From Zunongwangia mangrovi (GTDB lineage Bacteria > Bacteroidota > Bacteroidia > Flavobacteriales > Flavobacteriaceae), in contig NZ_FOKV01000002.1 in assembly GCF_900112105.1 (NCBI RefSeq), positions 124,001-188,000 of the forward strand: DNA of 64,000 nucleotides. The letters are read 5' to 3'. Shown here piece after piece: positions 26,297-33,979 of the stretch (position 1 is its first letter; each line of letters starts with the position of its first letter). The position numbers and the translations under genes are program-made. The notes under the pieces were generated by a model that saw only the letters and a list, made by a program, of their open reading frames with translations, was not told where the DNA came from and searched no databases.

Positions 26297-28693
26297 ATGA
26301 CTATAAGTTCATTTAAGAATAAAACTCAGTTAAAAAAGGGAGTCCGACTTTTAGGCGCTGGTATTTTACTAAGCTCTTTAAGTTTATATACTTCCTGTAA
26401 AGACGCTGAAGCCGAAGAAAACTCGGTTTCAGTATCTAAAATAAAAGATGCCAAGGATTTTGCGCAATATGTAGATCCTATGATTGGTACAGCTAAAATG
26501 GGACACACCTATCCTGGTGCAACAGTTCCTTTTGGAAGTGTACAATTAAGCCCAGATACAGATACGATTCCTTATGCCGTAGATGGTCATTACAATCCAG
26601 ATGTATATAAATATTGTGCAGGTTATCAATATGAAGATAAAACCATCGTTGGTTTTAGCCATACTCATTTTAGTGGTACAGGACATTCAGATCTTGGTGA
26701 CTTTTTAATTATGCCTACCATAGGAGATCTTAAATTAAATCCTGGTACAGCTACGAATCCAGAAAGTGGTTATCGTTCCAGATTCTCTCACGATAAAGAA
26801 AATGCTGAAGCCGGTTATTATAGCGTGATGTTAGATGATTATAATATCAAAGCTGAAATGACCGCTACTTCAAGAGTCGGGATGCATCAATATTCTTTTC
26901 CTGAAGCGGAAGATGCGCATATTGTTTTCGATTTAATGCATGGTATTTATAACTACGATGATAAAAACGTATGGACATTTGTACGTGTAGAAAATGATAC
27001 TTTAGTAACAGGATATCGCCAAACCAATGGTTGGGCAAGAACGCGCCGTGTATATTTTGCAATGTCTTTTAGTAAACCTATTAAAGACTACGGAAGAGCA
27101 AGATACGATCGTCAGCCTTATGGTGGTTTCTGGGGAAAATTCGATCAGTCTAAAAACTTCCCTGAAATCGCAGGAGAGAAAATTAGAATGTATTTCAATT
27201 TCGATTTAGAACCTCAGGAAAAATTAAAGGTAAAAATGGCCATTTCTCCGGTAAGTTCGAAAGGCGCTCTAACAAACATGAAGGAAGAAACTCCGCATTG
27301 GGATTTCGAACAGGTTAAAGCAGATGCCAAAGCAAACTGGAATAGAGAATTGAATAAAGTTCAGTTATCTTCTGAGGACGAAGATGAGTTAACTAACTTC
27401 TACACCGCTATGTATCATGCATTTTTAGGTCCTACAGAATATATGGATACCGATGGTAAATATATGGGCTTAGATATGAATGTGCATGAAGCTGATGGAT
27501 TTACAAATTATACCAGTTTCTCACTTTGGGATACCTATAGAGCGCTACATCCTTTGTTCAACGTTTTACAACCAGAACGAAATGCAGATATGGCCGAATC
27601 TATGATGGCGCATTACGACCAAAGTGTACATACAATGTTACCTGTTTGGTCGCACTATGCCAACGAAAACTGGTGTATGATTGGGTATCATAGTGCTTCG
27701 GTTTTAGCTGATGCTATTGTAAAAGGAAATGCAGATTTCGATCAGGAACATGCATTAAAAGCCATGGTAAATACGGCAAGAACCAGATATTATGATGGTC
27801 TAGGTTATTATATGGATATGGGTTACGTTCCAGAAGATAAAAATGGATCTTCAGTATCTAAAACCTTAGAATATGCTTATGATGACTGGGCAATCGCTCA
27901 GGCTGCTAAAAAGCTTGGTAAAACCGAGATCTACGAAGAGTTTATTAAAAGAGCCGAAAACTACAAAAATGTTTACGATGCTAAAACTGGTTTTATGCGT
28001 CCTAAATTAAGTGATGGCACTTTTAAAAAGGATTTTGATGAATTAAATACGCACGGACAAGGATTTATTGAAGGAAATAGCTGGAACTACAGCTTATACG
28101 TTCCTCACGCTCCTGCTGAAATGATAGAAATGATGGGCGGAAAAGATCAATTTTCGCAACATTTGGATTCACTTTTCACGATGGAACTTCCTGATAAATA
28201 TTTCGAAAATACTGAAGATATTTCTCGTGAAGGGATTATTGGTAACTATGTACACGGTAACGAGCCTTCGCACCACGTGGCTTATCTTTATAACTGGACC
28301 AATACCCCTTGGAAATCTCAGGATAAAATTAGAATGATCCTGGATATGAAATATCAAACAGGATCTGATGGACTTAGCGGTAACGACGATTTTGGCCAAA
28401 TGAGTGCATGGTATATTTTTAGTAGCCTAGGCTTCTACCCTGTTGCTCCAGGATCTGTAGATTATGCTCTAGGAAGCCCTGCAGTTAAGGACGCTAGTAT
28501 AAATCTTGATAACGGTAATACTTTTAGAGTAATTGCTGAAAACCAAAGTAAAGAAAATGTGTATGTTGAAAAAGTAGAATTGAATGGCGAGGAATTAACC
28601 AAACCTTTTATCTCCCATGACAATGTAATGAATGGTGGTGAACTTAAATTCTACATGACCAGCAAACCAAATACAGATTTGTTTATTAATTAG
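26297..28693 (+). CDS. GH92 alpha-mannosidase lipoprotein
   Basis: A 798-residue GH92 enzyme. The N-terminus has a type II signal peptide with lipobox LYTSC (Cys34), followed by KDAEAEE. Acidic residues just after Lys resemble the lipoprotein export signal that places Bacteroidota lipoproteins on the cell surface. Enzyme markers are VDPMIGTAKMGHTYPGA near 58, SLWDTYRALHPL, IEGNSWNYSLYVPH (acid Glu), HGNEPSHH and GNDDFGQMSAWYIFSSLGFYPVAP. HGNEP is the form seen in alpha-1,2-mannosidases. It starts nine bases after the first GH92, and a strong terminator follows. Surface location plus a periplasmic partner suggests sequential mannan or N-glycan trimming. Confidence 0.93.
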   Translation: MTISSFKNKTQLKKGVRLLGAGILLSSLSLYTSCKDAEAEENSVSVSKIKDAKDFAQYVDPMIGTAKMGHTYPGATVPFGSVQLSPDTDTIPYAVDGHYNPDVYKYCAGYQYEDKTIVGFSHTHFSGTGHSDLGDFLIMPTIGDLKLNPGTATNPESGYRSRFSHDKENAEAGYYSVMLDDYNIKAEMTATSRVGMHQYSFPEAEDAHIVFDLMHGIYNYDDKNVWTFVRVENDTLVTGYRQTNGWARTRRVYFAMSFSKPIKDYGRARYDRQPYGGFWGKFDQSKNFPEIAGEKIRMYFNFDLEPQEKLKVKMAISPVSSKGALTNMKEETPHWDFEQVKADAKANWNRELNKVQLSSEDEDELTNFYTAMYHAFLGPTEYMDTDGKYMGLDMNVHEADGFTNYTSFSLWDTYRALHPLFNVLQPERNADMAESMMAHYDQSVHTMLPVWSHYANENWCMIGYHSASVLADAIVKGNADFDQEHALKAMVNTARTRYYDGLGYYMDMGYVPEDKNGSSVSKTLEYAYDDWAIAQAAKKLGKTEIYEEFIKRAENYKNVYDAKTGFMRPKLSDGTFKKDFDELNTHGQGFIEGNSWNYSLYVPHAPAEMIEMMGGKDQFSQHLDSLFTMELPDKYFENTEDISREGIIGNYVHGNEPSHHVAYLYNWTNTPWKSQDKIRMILDMKYQTGSDGLSGNDDFGQMSAWYIFSSLGFYPVAPGSVDYALGSPAVKDASINLDNGNTFRVIAENQSKENVYVEKVELNGEELTKPFISHDNVMNGGELKFYMTSKPNTDLFIN

Positions 28694-28723
28694 TTTGTAT
28701 AGTTTATATTGTTTTGAGTGTTG

Positions 28724-28748
28724 AAAAGCGGGCAATTTGCCCGCTTTT
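28724..28748 (+). terminator. Intrinsic terminator of the glycosidase operon
   Basis: The 11-bp arms AAAAGCGGGCA (28724-28734) and TGCCCGCTTTT (28738-28748) flank a three-base loop, followed by CTTTTTC. Confidence 0.9.
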
Positions 28749-28763
28749 CTTTTTCTATATTAA

Positions 28764-28973
28764 ATAAATATTAGTCTGCGAGGAGAAGACCTTTTTAGAA
28801 ATGCGATAGACCGAAGAAGTGCTGTTATTAACGGAGTGACGCAGGAAATTAGAAACTTTTACGACACCCGCCAATTCTGGCTAAGTGTTAGTTACAAATT
28901 TGGAAATGACAATTTAAAAGTAAGGTCTCAACAATCTGGAAATTCAGATATCGAAAGACGTGCAGGTGGTTGA
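28764..28973 (+). pseudogene. C-terminal remnant of an outer-membrane beta-barrel (TonB-receptor-like) gene
   Basis: After an in-frame stop at 28761, an open frame with no usable start codon encodes 69 residues ending at TGA 28971-28973. The peptide contains DLFRNAIDRRSAVING, then YDTRQFWLSVSYKFGN, and ends in basic/polar residues (KVRSQQSGNSDIERRAGG). The alternating final strand 'FWLSVSYKFGN' plus a Lys/Arg-rich tail is typical of the last strand and periplasmic tail of the flavobacterial outer-membrane beta-barrel/TonB-receptor-like family. Plug and barrel are missing; it follows the terminator of the glycosidase operon directly. It is a clear gene fragment; exact family is probable only. 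Confidence 0.75.
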
Positions 28974-29120
28974 TATTCGATAAAATAGCGATACTTTTTT
29001 TCGGTTTTCAGAAAAGATTATACATCATTCAATATCATAACTATAAAATGTAAGGTTTATGGATGTTATACAATACTCAAAATCTGAATTTTGTACCTGT
29101 ATTCGAAAAAATCTTGACAT

Positions 29121-29154
29121 AAAAACCCTGGTAAATAAATTTACCAGGGTTTTT
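29121..29154 (-). terminator. Intrinsic terminator after the FAD/Fe-S dehydrogenase gene
   Basis: A perfect 15-bp stem, AAAAACCCTGGTAAA and its complement, with a four-base loop (29136-29139). It sits 22 bases past the minus-strand gene. The stretch 28974-29120 shows no feature. Confidence 0.9.
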
Positions 29155-29175
29155 ATATTCAAATTATAGATTATT

Positions 29176-32097
29176 TCAAGTCTTTAGCGCATTTAGTAAA
29201 ATACTAACAGGATGTTGTGCCTGGCGTTTTGTACCATCATAGATCTGGTGCCTGCAACTGGTTCCGTTCGCTGAAATTATGGTTTCTTCAGGAGCTTTTC
29301 TAACTGCTGGAAACAAAGTCTGCTCCCCTACCGCCATACTTACTTCATAATGCTCTTTTTCGTAACCAAAACTACCTGCCATTCCGCAGCAACCTGATGG
29401 AATGATCGTTACTTTATAATTTTCGGGTAGATTTAAAATATCAAAAGTCACCGCGCTATTCGATAATGCCTTTTGATGGCAATGCCCGTGGATCTTTATA
29501 TTTTTTTCTTCAGAAGTAAACTGCTCTTTCTTGATATTGCCAAGAGCGATTTCTTTTTTCAGAAATTCTTCAATAATAAAGCTGTTTTTGGATAAATCTA
29601 AAGCCTTTTTTCTATCATCAGCTAAGCGTAAATATTCATCTCTAAATGTAAGCACTGCCGAAGGTTCTAAACCAATTAGCGGAGCATCTTCAGAAACCAA
29701 TTCACTAAATATTGCCACATTTTTATTGGCCATTTCTTTAGCTTCCTCTAAAAATCCTTTAGAAATATGCGCTCTACCGCTTTCTTCATGATCTACAAAG
29801 ATCACTTTATAATTAAGCTTACTTAATAACTCCAAAGCATCGATACCAATTTCAGCATCTAGATAATTGGTAAATTCATCATTAAAAAAGTAAATGGATT
29901 TTATCGAATCTTGAGGTTCTAGTCTCGTTTTATTTTTTTCGTAATAAGCCTTTAAAGTGGTTTTGGATAATTTTGGCAGACTTCTTTGTGGGGCAACACC
30001 CATCACCTTTTTTGCCATCCCAGAGGTAAAACTATTGGTAAACATAAAATTGGCTAAACCAGGAATCTTAGAAGCCATTTTATTCATTTTACCGTTATTC
30101 GCAAAAGCTTTACTTCTATTCGAAAAACCATGTTCTTTTTGATATTGATATTGGAACTCTGCTTTTAAAGCAGCAACATCTACACTACTTGGGCATTCAC
30201 TTTTACAGCCTTTGCAGCTTAAACAAAGATCGTAAGCTTCCTTAATTTCTTTATGGCTAAACTTATTTTGTTTGTCTGAATTGGTTAAAAACTCCCGTAA
30301 AGTATTCGCTCTTGCTCTTGTGGTGTCTTTTTCGTTTTTCGTAGCGCGATAACTGGGGCACATGGTACCACCACTTTCAGGAGATTTTCTACAATCTCCA
30401 CTACCATTGCACTGCTCGGCTAAACGTAATATTCCCTGATTTTCGTCAAAATTCATCAGAGTTTTTATTTCAGGCTCAACTCGGTCTGGTTGATACCGCA
30501 ATGAGGTATCCATTGCCGGAGCATCAATAATTTTCCCCGGATTAAAGATATTATTAGGATCAAATGCTGCTTTAACCTGTTTTAAAAGCGCATAGTTTTT
30601 AGATCCTACCATCATTTCTACAAATTCAGCTCTAACACGGCCGTCGCCATGTTCTCCACTCATAGAACCATTGTATTTTTTTACCAATTTCGCCACATCT
30701 GTAGTGATCTTTCTAAAAAGCACAACATCTTCGCTTTTCTTAAGATCTAAAATTGGTCGTAAATGAAGTTCACCAGCACCAGCGTGTGCATAGTACACCG
30801 CATTTTGCTCGTACGATTTCATGATCTGGCTAAACTCATTAATATAATCTGCCAGCACAGGTAAAGCCACTGCCGTATCTTCTATACAGGCCACCGCTTT
30901 TTTATCACCAACGATATTCGCTAATAAACCTAATCCCGCTTTTCTCAATTCTGAAGCCATATTTATCTGCTCGCCATGCAGAATAGGGTTAGCGTAACTT
31001 ATGCCATTATCTTCAAGCGTTTGCAGTAATGCCTGAGTTTTCTCCTGAAGTTCGTCTGCCGTATTTGCTCTTACTTCTAACATCAAAATAGCTTCAGGAT
31101 CCTCTTCAATAAAGAATCTGTTTTCGCGATATTTTATGTTTTGCTTGGTACAATCCAAAATGGTTTTATCCATCATCTCGCATGTAAATAATGAATGCTC
31201 CATAGTAGAAGCGACATCCTGTAAACAATCTTCGATACTGCGATAGTGTGAAGCGATCATGGCTGCTTCAGGTGGTTGAAGATCATCTAATTGTAAAGTA
31301 AGCTCTGTTGTAAAAGCTAAAGTTCCTTCACTTCCGGCCAAAAGATGACAAATATTGATCAACTCTTCTGAATCTTCAGAAAAAACATCAGAATAAATTA
31401 ATTCATCTATCGCATAACCTGTATTACGGCGATGCAACTCTCGTGGAGGAAATTCTTTGATGATCTCCATTTTATTTTCTTCAGAAGAAAGGATCTCAAA
31501 AATGTTTCTGTAAATATCTCCTTCTAAATTCTCTAATTTCAGCTTCTCCTGAAATTCTTTTTTAGTGATCGCTTTAAATTCGGCTTCACTTCCGTCGCTA
31601 AGAATCGTCTTTAAGGAAACTGTTTTTTCTCGCGTTGTCCCATATTTTATAGAAGTTGTTCCGCTACTGTTATTTCCTACCATTCCGCCAACCATACAAC
31701 GATTGGAGGTCGAGGTATTAGGCCCAAAGAAAAGTCCGTATTCCTTCAGCATTCGGTTTAGATCGTCACGAATCACACCGGGTTGCAAGGTAACCGTTTT
31801 ATTTTGAGTATCTACACTTAATATCTTTGTGAAATGTTTAGACACATCTACAACAATACCGGTACCAACACATTGCCCAGCCAAAGAAGTTCCGGCTGTT
31901 CTTGGTATTAACGAAGTATTATTCTCTTTCGCAAAAAGAATAAGTTCTTTAATGTCTTGGGCATTCTTAGGATAACAAACCGCTAAAGGTAATTCTCTAT
32001 AAACCGATGCGTCTGTCGCATAGATCGAACGCCATAATTTATCATCATAAAACTGGCCGTCTAGTCGCGCTGCTAATTGCTGAAGATTCTTTTCCAT
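29176..32097 (-). CDS. FAD-linked oxidase / Fe-S fusion (YdiJ-like D-2-hydroxyacid dehydrogenase)
   Basis: A protein of 973 residues from ATG 32097; a TTG-started version would add seven. Domains in order: FAD-binding PCMH (IPRTAGTSLAGQC, VGGMVGNNSSGTTS), FAD-oxidase C-terminal domain (GEHGDGRVRAEF, FNPGKI), a 4Fe-4S part (QCNGSGDCRK..CPSYRAT, then CLSCKGCKSECP) and a CCG Fe-S domain (HGHCHQKA, SGCCGMAGSFG). This order matches YdiJ, reported as a D-2-hydroxyglutarate dehydrogenase, and related D-lactate dehydrogenases. It would oxidise a D-2-hydroxyacid and feed electrons through its Fe-S centres to the respiratory chain. Substrate is inferred. Confidence 0.9.
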   Translation of the reverse strand: MEKNLQQLAARLDGQFYDDKLWRSIYATDASVYRELPLAVCYPKNAQDIKELILFAKENNTSLIPRTAGTSLAGQCVGTGIVVDVSKHFTKILSVDTQNKTVTLQPGVIRDDLNRMLKEYGLFFGPNTSTSNRCMVGGMVGNNSSGTTSIKYGTTREKTVSLKTILSDGSEAEFKAITKKEFQEKLKLENLEGDIYRNIFEILSSEENKMEIIKEFPPRELHRRNTGYAIDELIYSDVFSEDSEELINICHLLAGSEGTLAFTTELTLQLDDLQPPEAAMIASHYRSIEDCLQDVASTMEHSLFTCEMMDKTILDCTKQNIKYRENRFFIEEDPEAILMLEVRANTADELQEKTQALLQTLEDNGISYANPILHGEQINMASELRKAGLGLLANIVGDKKAVACIEDTAVALPVLADYINEFSQIMKSYEQNAVYYAHAGAGELHLRPILDLKKSEDVVLFRKITTDVAKLVKKYNGSMSGEHGDGRVRAEFVEMMVGSKNYALLKQVKAAFDPNNIFNPGKIIDAPAMDTSLRYQPDRVEPEIKTLMNFDENQGILRLAEQCNGSGDCRKSPESGGTMCPSYRATKNEKDTTRARANTLREFLTNSDKQNKFSHKEIKEAYDLCLSCKGCKSECPSSVDVAALKAEFQYQYQKEHGFSNRSKAFANNGKMNKMASKIPGLANFMFTNSFTSGMAKKVMGVAPQRSLPKLSKTTLKAYYEKNKTRLEPQDSIKSIYFFNDEFTNYLDAEIGIDALELLSKLNYKVIFVDHEESGRAHISKGFLEEAKEMANKNVAIFSELVSEDAPLIGLEPSAVLTFRDEYLRLADDRKKALDLSKNSFIIEEFLKKEIALGNIKKEQFTSEEKNIKIHGHCHQKALSNSAVTFDILNLPENYKVTIIPSGCCGMAGSFGYEKEHYEVSMAVGEQTLFPAVRKAPEETIISANGTSCRHQIYDGTKRQAQHPVSILLNALKT

Positions 32098-32234
32098 ACA
32101 GCCTTTAAAAGTAAGCAAAATAGCTTAAACAGCTTAACAGATTTTTAAAGATAATTAACAATAGATTGGCTAGTGGAAGCGTTTTAAAATCACCTCAAAA
32201 ACTAAATTTGCCGTTAAATCAATAAAATCGAAAC

Positions 32235-32735
32235 ATGAAAAAGTTTTTAGTAATTGCAATGGTAGCGCTAGGTTCTACCTTTTTTTCGAATGTAAATGCA
32301 CAGGAAATCGCTGATAACGCTTTAGGACTTAGAATTGGTGGAAATGATGGATTTGGACCAGAAATTTCATATCAAAGAGCCGTTGGAAGTAACAACAACA
32401 GATTAGAATTTGATCTTGGATGGAGAAACCACAAACACTATGATGTTGTAAAACTTGTAGGTTTATACCAATGGGTTTGGAATATCGAAGGCGGATTTAA
32501 CTGGTTTGTAGGTGCTGGTGCTGGTATTGCTAATCTGGACGACGACCGTTTTGAGCCATACTATAATGATGGTGCTTATATTCTTTTAGCTGGTGATATT
32601 GGGGTTGAGTACAATTTTGATATTCCATTAGTTTTATCATTGGATCTAAGACCAGAGCTTGGCTTCCATGATGATTATGGTGCGATCGATGACTTTTCGC
32701 CAGATTTCGCAATTGGATTGAGATATCAATTCTAA
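32235..32735 (+). CDS. Small outer-membrane beta-barrel protein
   Basis: A 166-residue protein with a signal peptide ending NVNAQE (about residue 23). The mature part is a run of amphipathic strands with aromatic ends (LEFDLGWRN, WNIEGGFNWFVGAGAGIA, LSLDLRPELGF) and finishes in IGLRYQF, the C-terminal aromatic signal for BAM insertion. It resembles small eight-stranded barrels often called hypothetical in flavobacteria. TAAATTTG at 32203-32210 fits a -7 box, giving a short leader. Function unknown. Confidence 0.85.
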   Translation: MKKFLVIAMVALGSTFFSNVNAQEIADNALGLRIGGNDGFGPEISYQRAVGSNNNRLEFDLGWRNHKHYDVVKLVGLYQWVWNIEGGFNWFVGAGAGIANLDDDRFEPYYNDGAYILLAGDIGVEYNFDIPLVLSLDLRPELGFHDDYGAIDDFSPDFAIGLRYQF

Positions 32736-32756
32736 TCGATTTGAAAAAAAAGATAT

Positions 32757-32789
32757 AAAAAAAGTGGAAATTAATTTTCCACTTTTTTT
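32757..32789. terminator. Bidirectional terminator overlapping the bshA stop codon
   Basis: The 14-bp arms AAAAAAAGTGGAAA (32757-32770) and TTTCCACTTTTTTT (32776-32789) flank a five-base loop. The bshA stop codon (32771-32773) is in that loop, so one arm encodes the last residues of BshA. It also terminates the convergent outer-membrane protein gene. Confidence 0.85.
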
Positions 32790-33919
32790 ATGCTTTTTTC
32801 TAAAAGTTCGGTATACAGATCTTCGTACATGGGGACGATCTGGTTAATGTCGAATTGTTCTGCCACTTTACGCGCATTTTGTTTAAAAGTTTGCATCGTG
32901 TGATTGTCATTTAAGATCGAAATTGCTCGTTTTGCCATGCCTTTTACATCACCTACATCGCATAAATATCCAGAAACACCTTGTTCGTTAACTTCTGGAA
33001 GTCCGCCTGTGTTTGTAGAGATCACCGGCACTCCGTTTATCATGGCTTCCAGAGCTGCTAGACCAAAACTCTCACGTTTAGAGGTTAACAAAAATAGGTC
33101 TGAAAAACATAGAATCTTATCGATCTCATGGCTTTGCCCTAAGAACATCACTTTATCCTGAATACCTAACTCATCGACAAGATCTTCAGCTCTTTCTTTT
33201 TCAGGTCCTTCCCCTACCATCATTAGACGGCATTTTATTTTCTTCTGAATTTCATAGAAGACTTTCACCGTATCCTGAATTCTCTTTACTTTTCTGAAGT
33301 TACTAATGTGCGTGATGATCTTCTCGTCACCTTCTGCCATCATTTCTCTTTGGCAATCTTTAAAGCCTTTTTGCTGATATTTGGAAACATCTATAAAATT
33401 TGGAATCACCTTAATATCTTTTTTAATCTCAAATAGATCTAAGGTGTCCTGCTTTAAACTTTCAGAAACAGAAGTTACCATATCACTGGCATTGATACTA
33501 AAAGTAACCGCAGGTTTATAAAAAGGATGGTTTCCTACCAAAGTGATGTCTGTTCCATGCAAAGTAGTAACCATTGGGATATTAATACCCTGCTCTTCTA
33601 ACATCTTTTTAGCCATATAACCGGCATACGCGTGTGGTATAGCATAATGTACATGAAGCACTTCTATATCATGTAATTTTACCATGTTCACTAATTTGCT
33701 ACTTAAAGCAAGTTCGTATGGCTGATAATGAAATAGTGGATAATCTGGTACGTGAACTTCGTGAAATTTCACATTACTAGAAAGTTGATCAAGTCGTACC
33801 GGTTGCTTATATGTTATAAAGTGAATTTCGTGACCTCTTCTGGAAAGTGCCAACCCAAGTTCTGTAGCTACTACTCCACTTCCACCAAAGGTGGGATAAC
33901 AAACAATTGCTATTCTCAT
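32771..33919 (-). CDS. bshA: N-acetyl-alpha-D-glucosaminyl L-malate synthase
   Basis: A 382-residue GT4-type glycosyltransferase catalysing the first step of bacillithiol synthesis, from UDP-GlcNAc and L-malate. Diagnostic features are the N-terminus MRIAIVCYPTFGGSGVVATE, VHYAIPHAYAGYMAK, LHGTDITLVG, HISNFRKVKRI and the GT4 Glu motif KRESFGLAALEAMINGVPVI. This set is specific to BshA rather than general GT4 enzymes. It is last in a minus-strand run beginning with the amidase gene; bshB and bshC are not in the window. Confidence 0.94.
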   Translation of the reverse strand: MRIAIVCYPTFGGSGVVATELGLALSRRGHEIHFITYKQPVRLDQLSSNVKFHEVHVPDYPLFHYQPYELALSSKLVNMVKLHDIEVLHVHYAIPHAYAGYMAKKMLEEQGINIPMVTTLHGTDITLVGNHPFYKPAVTFSINASDMVTSVSESLKQDTLDLFEIKKDIKVIPNFIDVSKYQQKGFKDCQREMMAEGDEKIITHISNFRKVKRIQDTVKVFYEIQKKIKCRLMMVGEGPEKERAEDLVDELGIQDKVMFLGQSHEIDKILCFSDLFLLTSKRESFGLAALEAMINGVPVISTNTGGLPEVNEQGVSGYLCDVGDVKGMAKRAISILNDNHTMQTFKQNARKVAEQFDINQIVPMYEDLYTELLEKSIKKVEN

Positions 33920-33979
33920 TAATGCGTTTTTAAAACCGGCGATAACCGATTCAATTTAATCATTTTTAAGCAGTTTTCC

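Noticed and set aside
28764-28973. Intact small gene or a SusC C-terminus
   Set aside because: There is no start codon after the in-frame stop at 28761, and the Lys/Arg-rich tail ending in RRAGG does not resemble the usual SusC end.
28779-28973. SusC/SusD system linked to the mannosidases
   Set aside because: Only a 69-codon barrel end is present; no plug, SusD or sensor can be found in the window.
29176-32097. Two genes (separate FAD oxidase and Fe-S subunit)
   Set aside because: The frame is continuous through both parts and the order equals the known YdiJ-type fusion.
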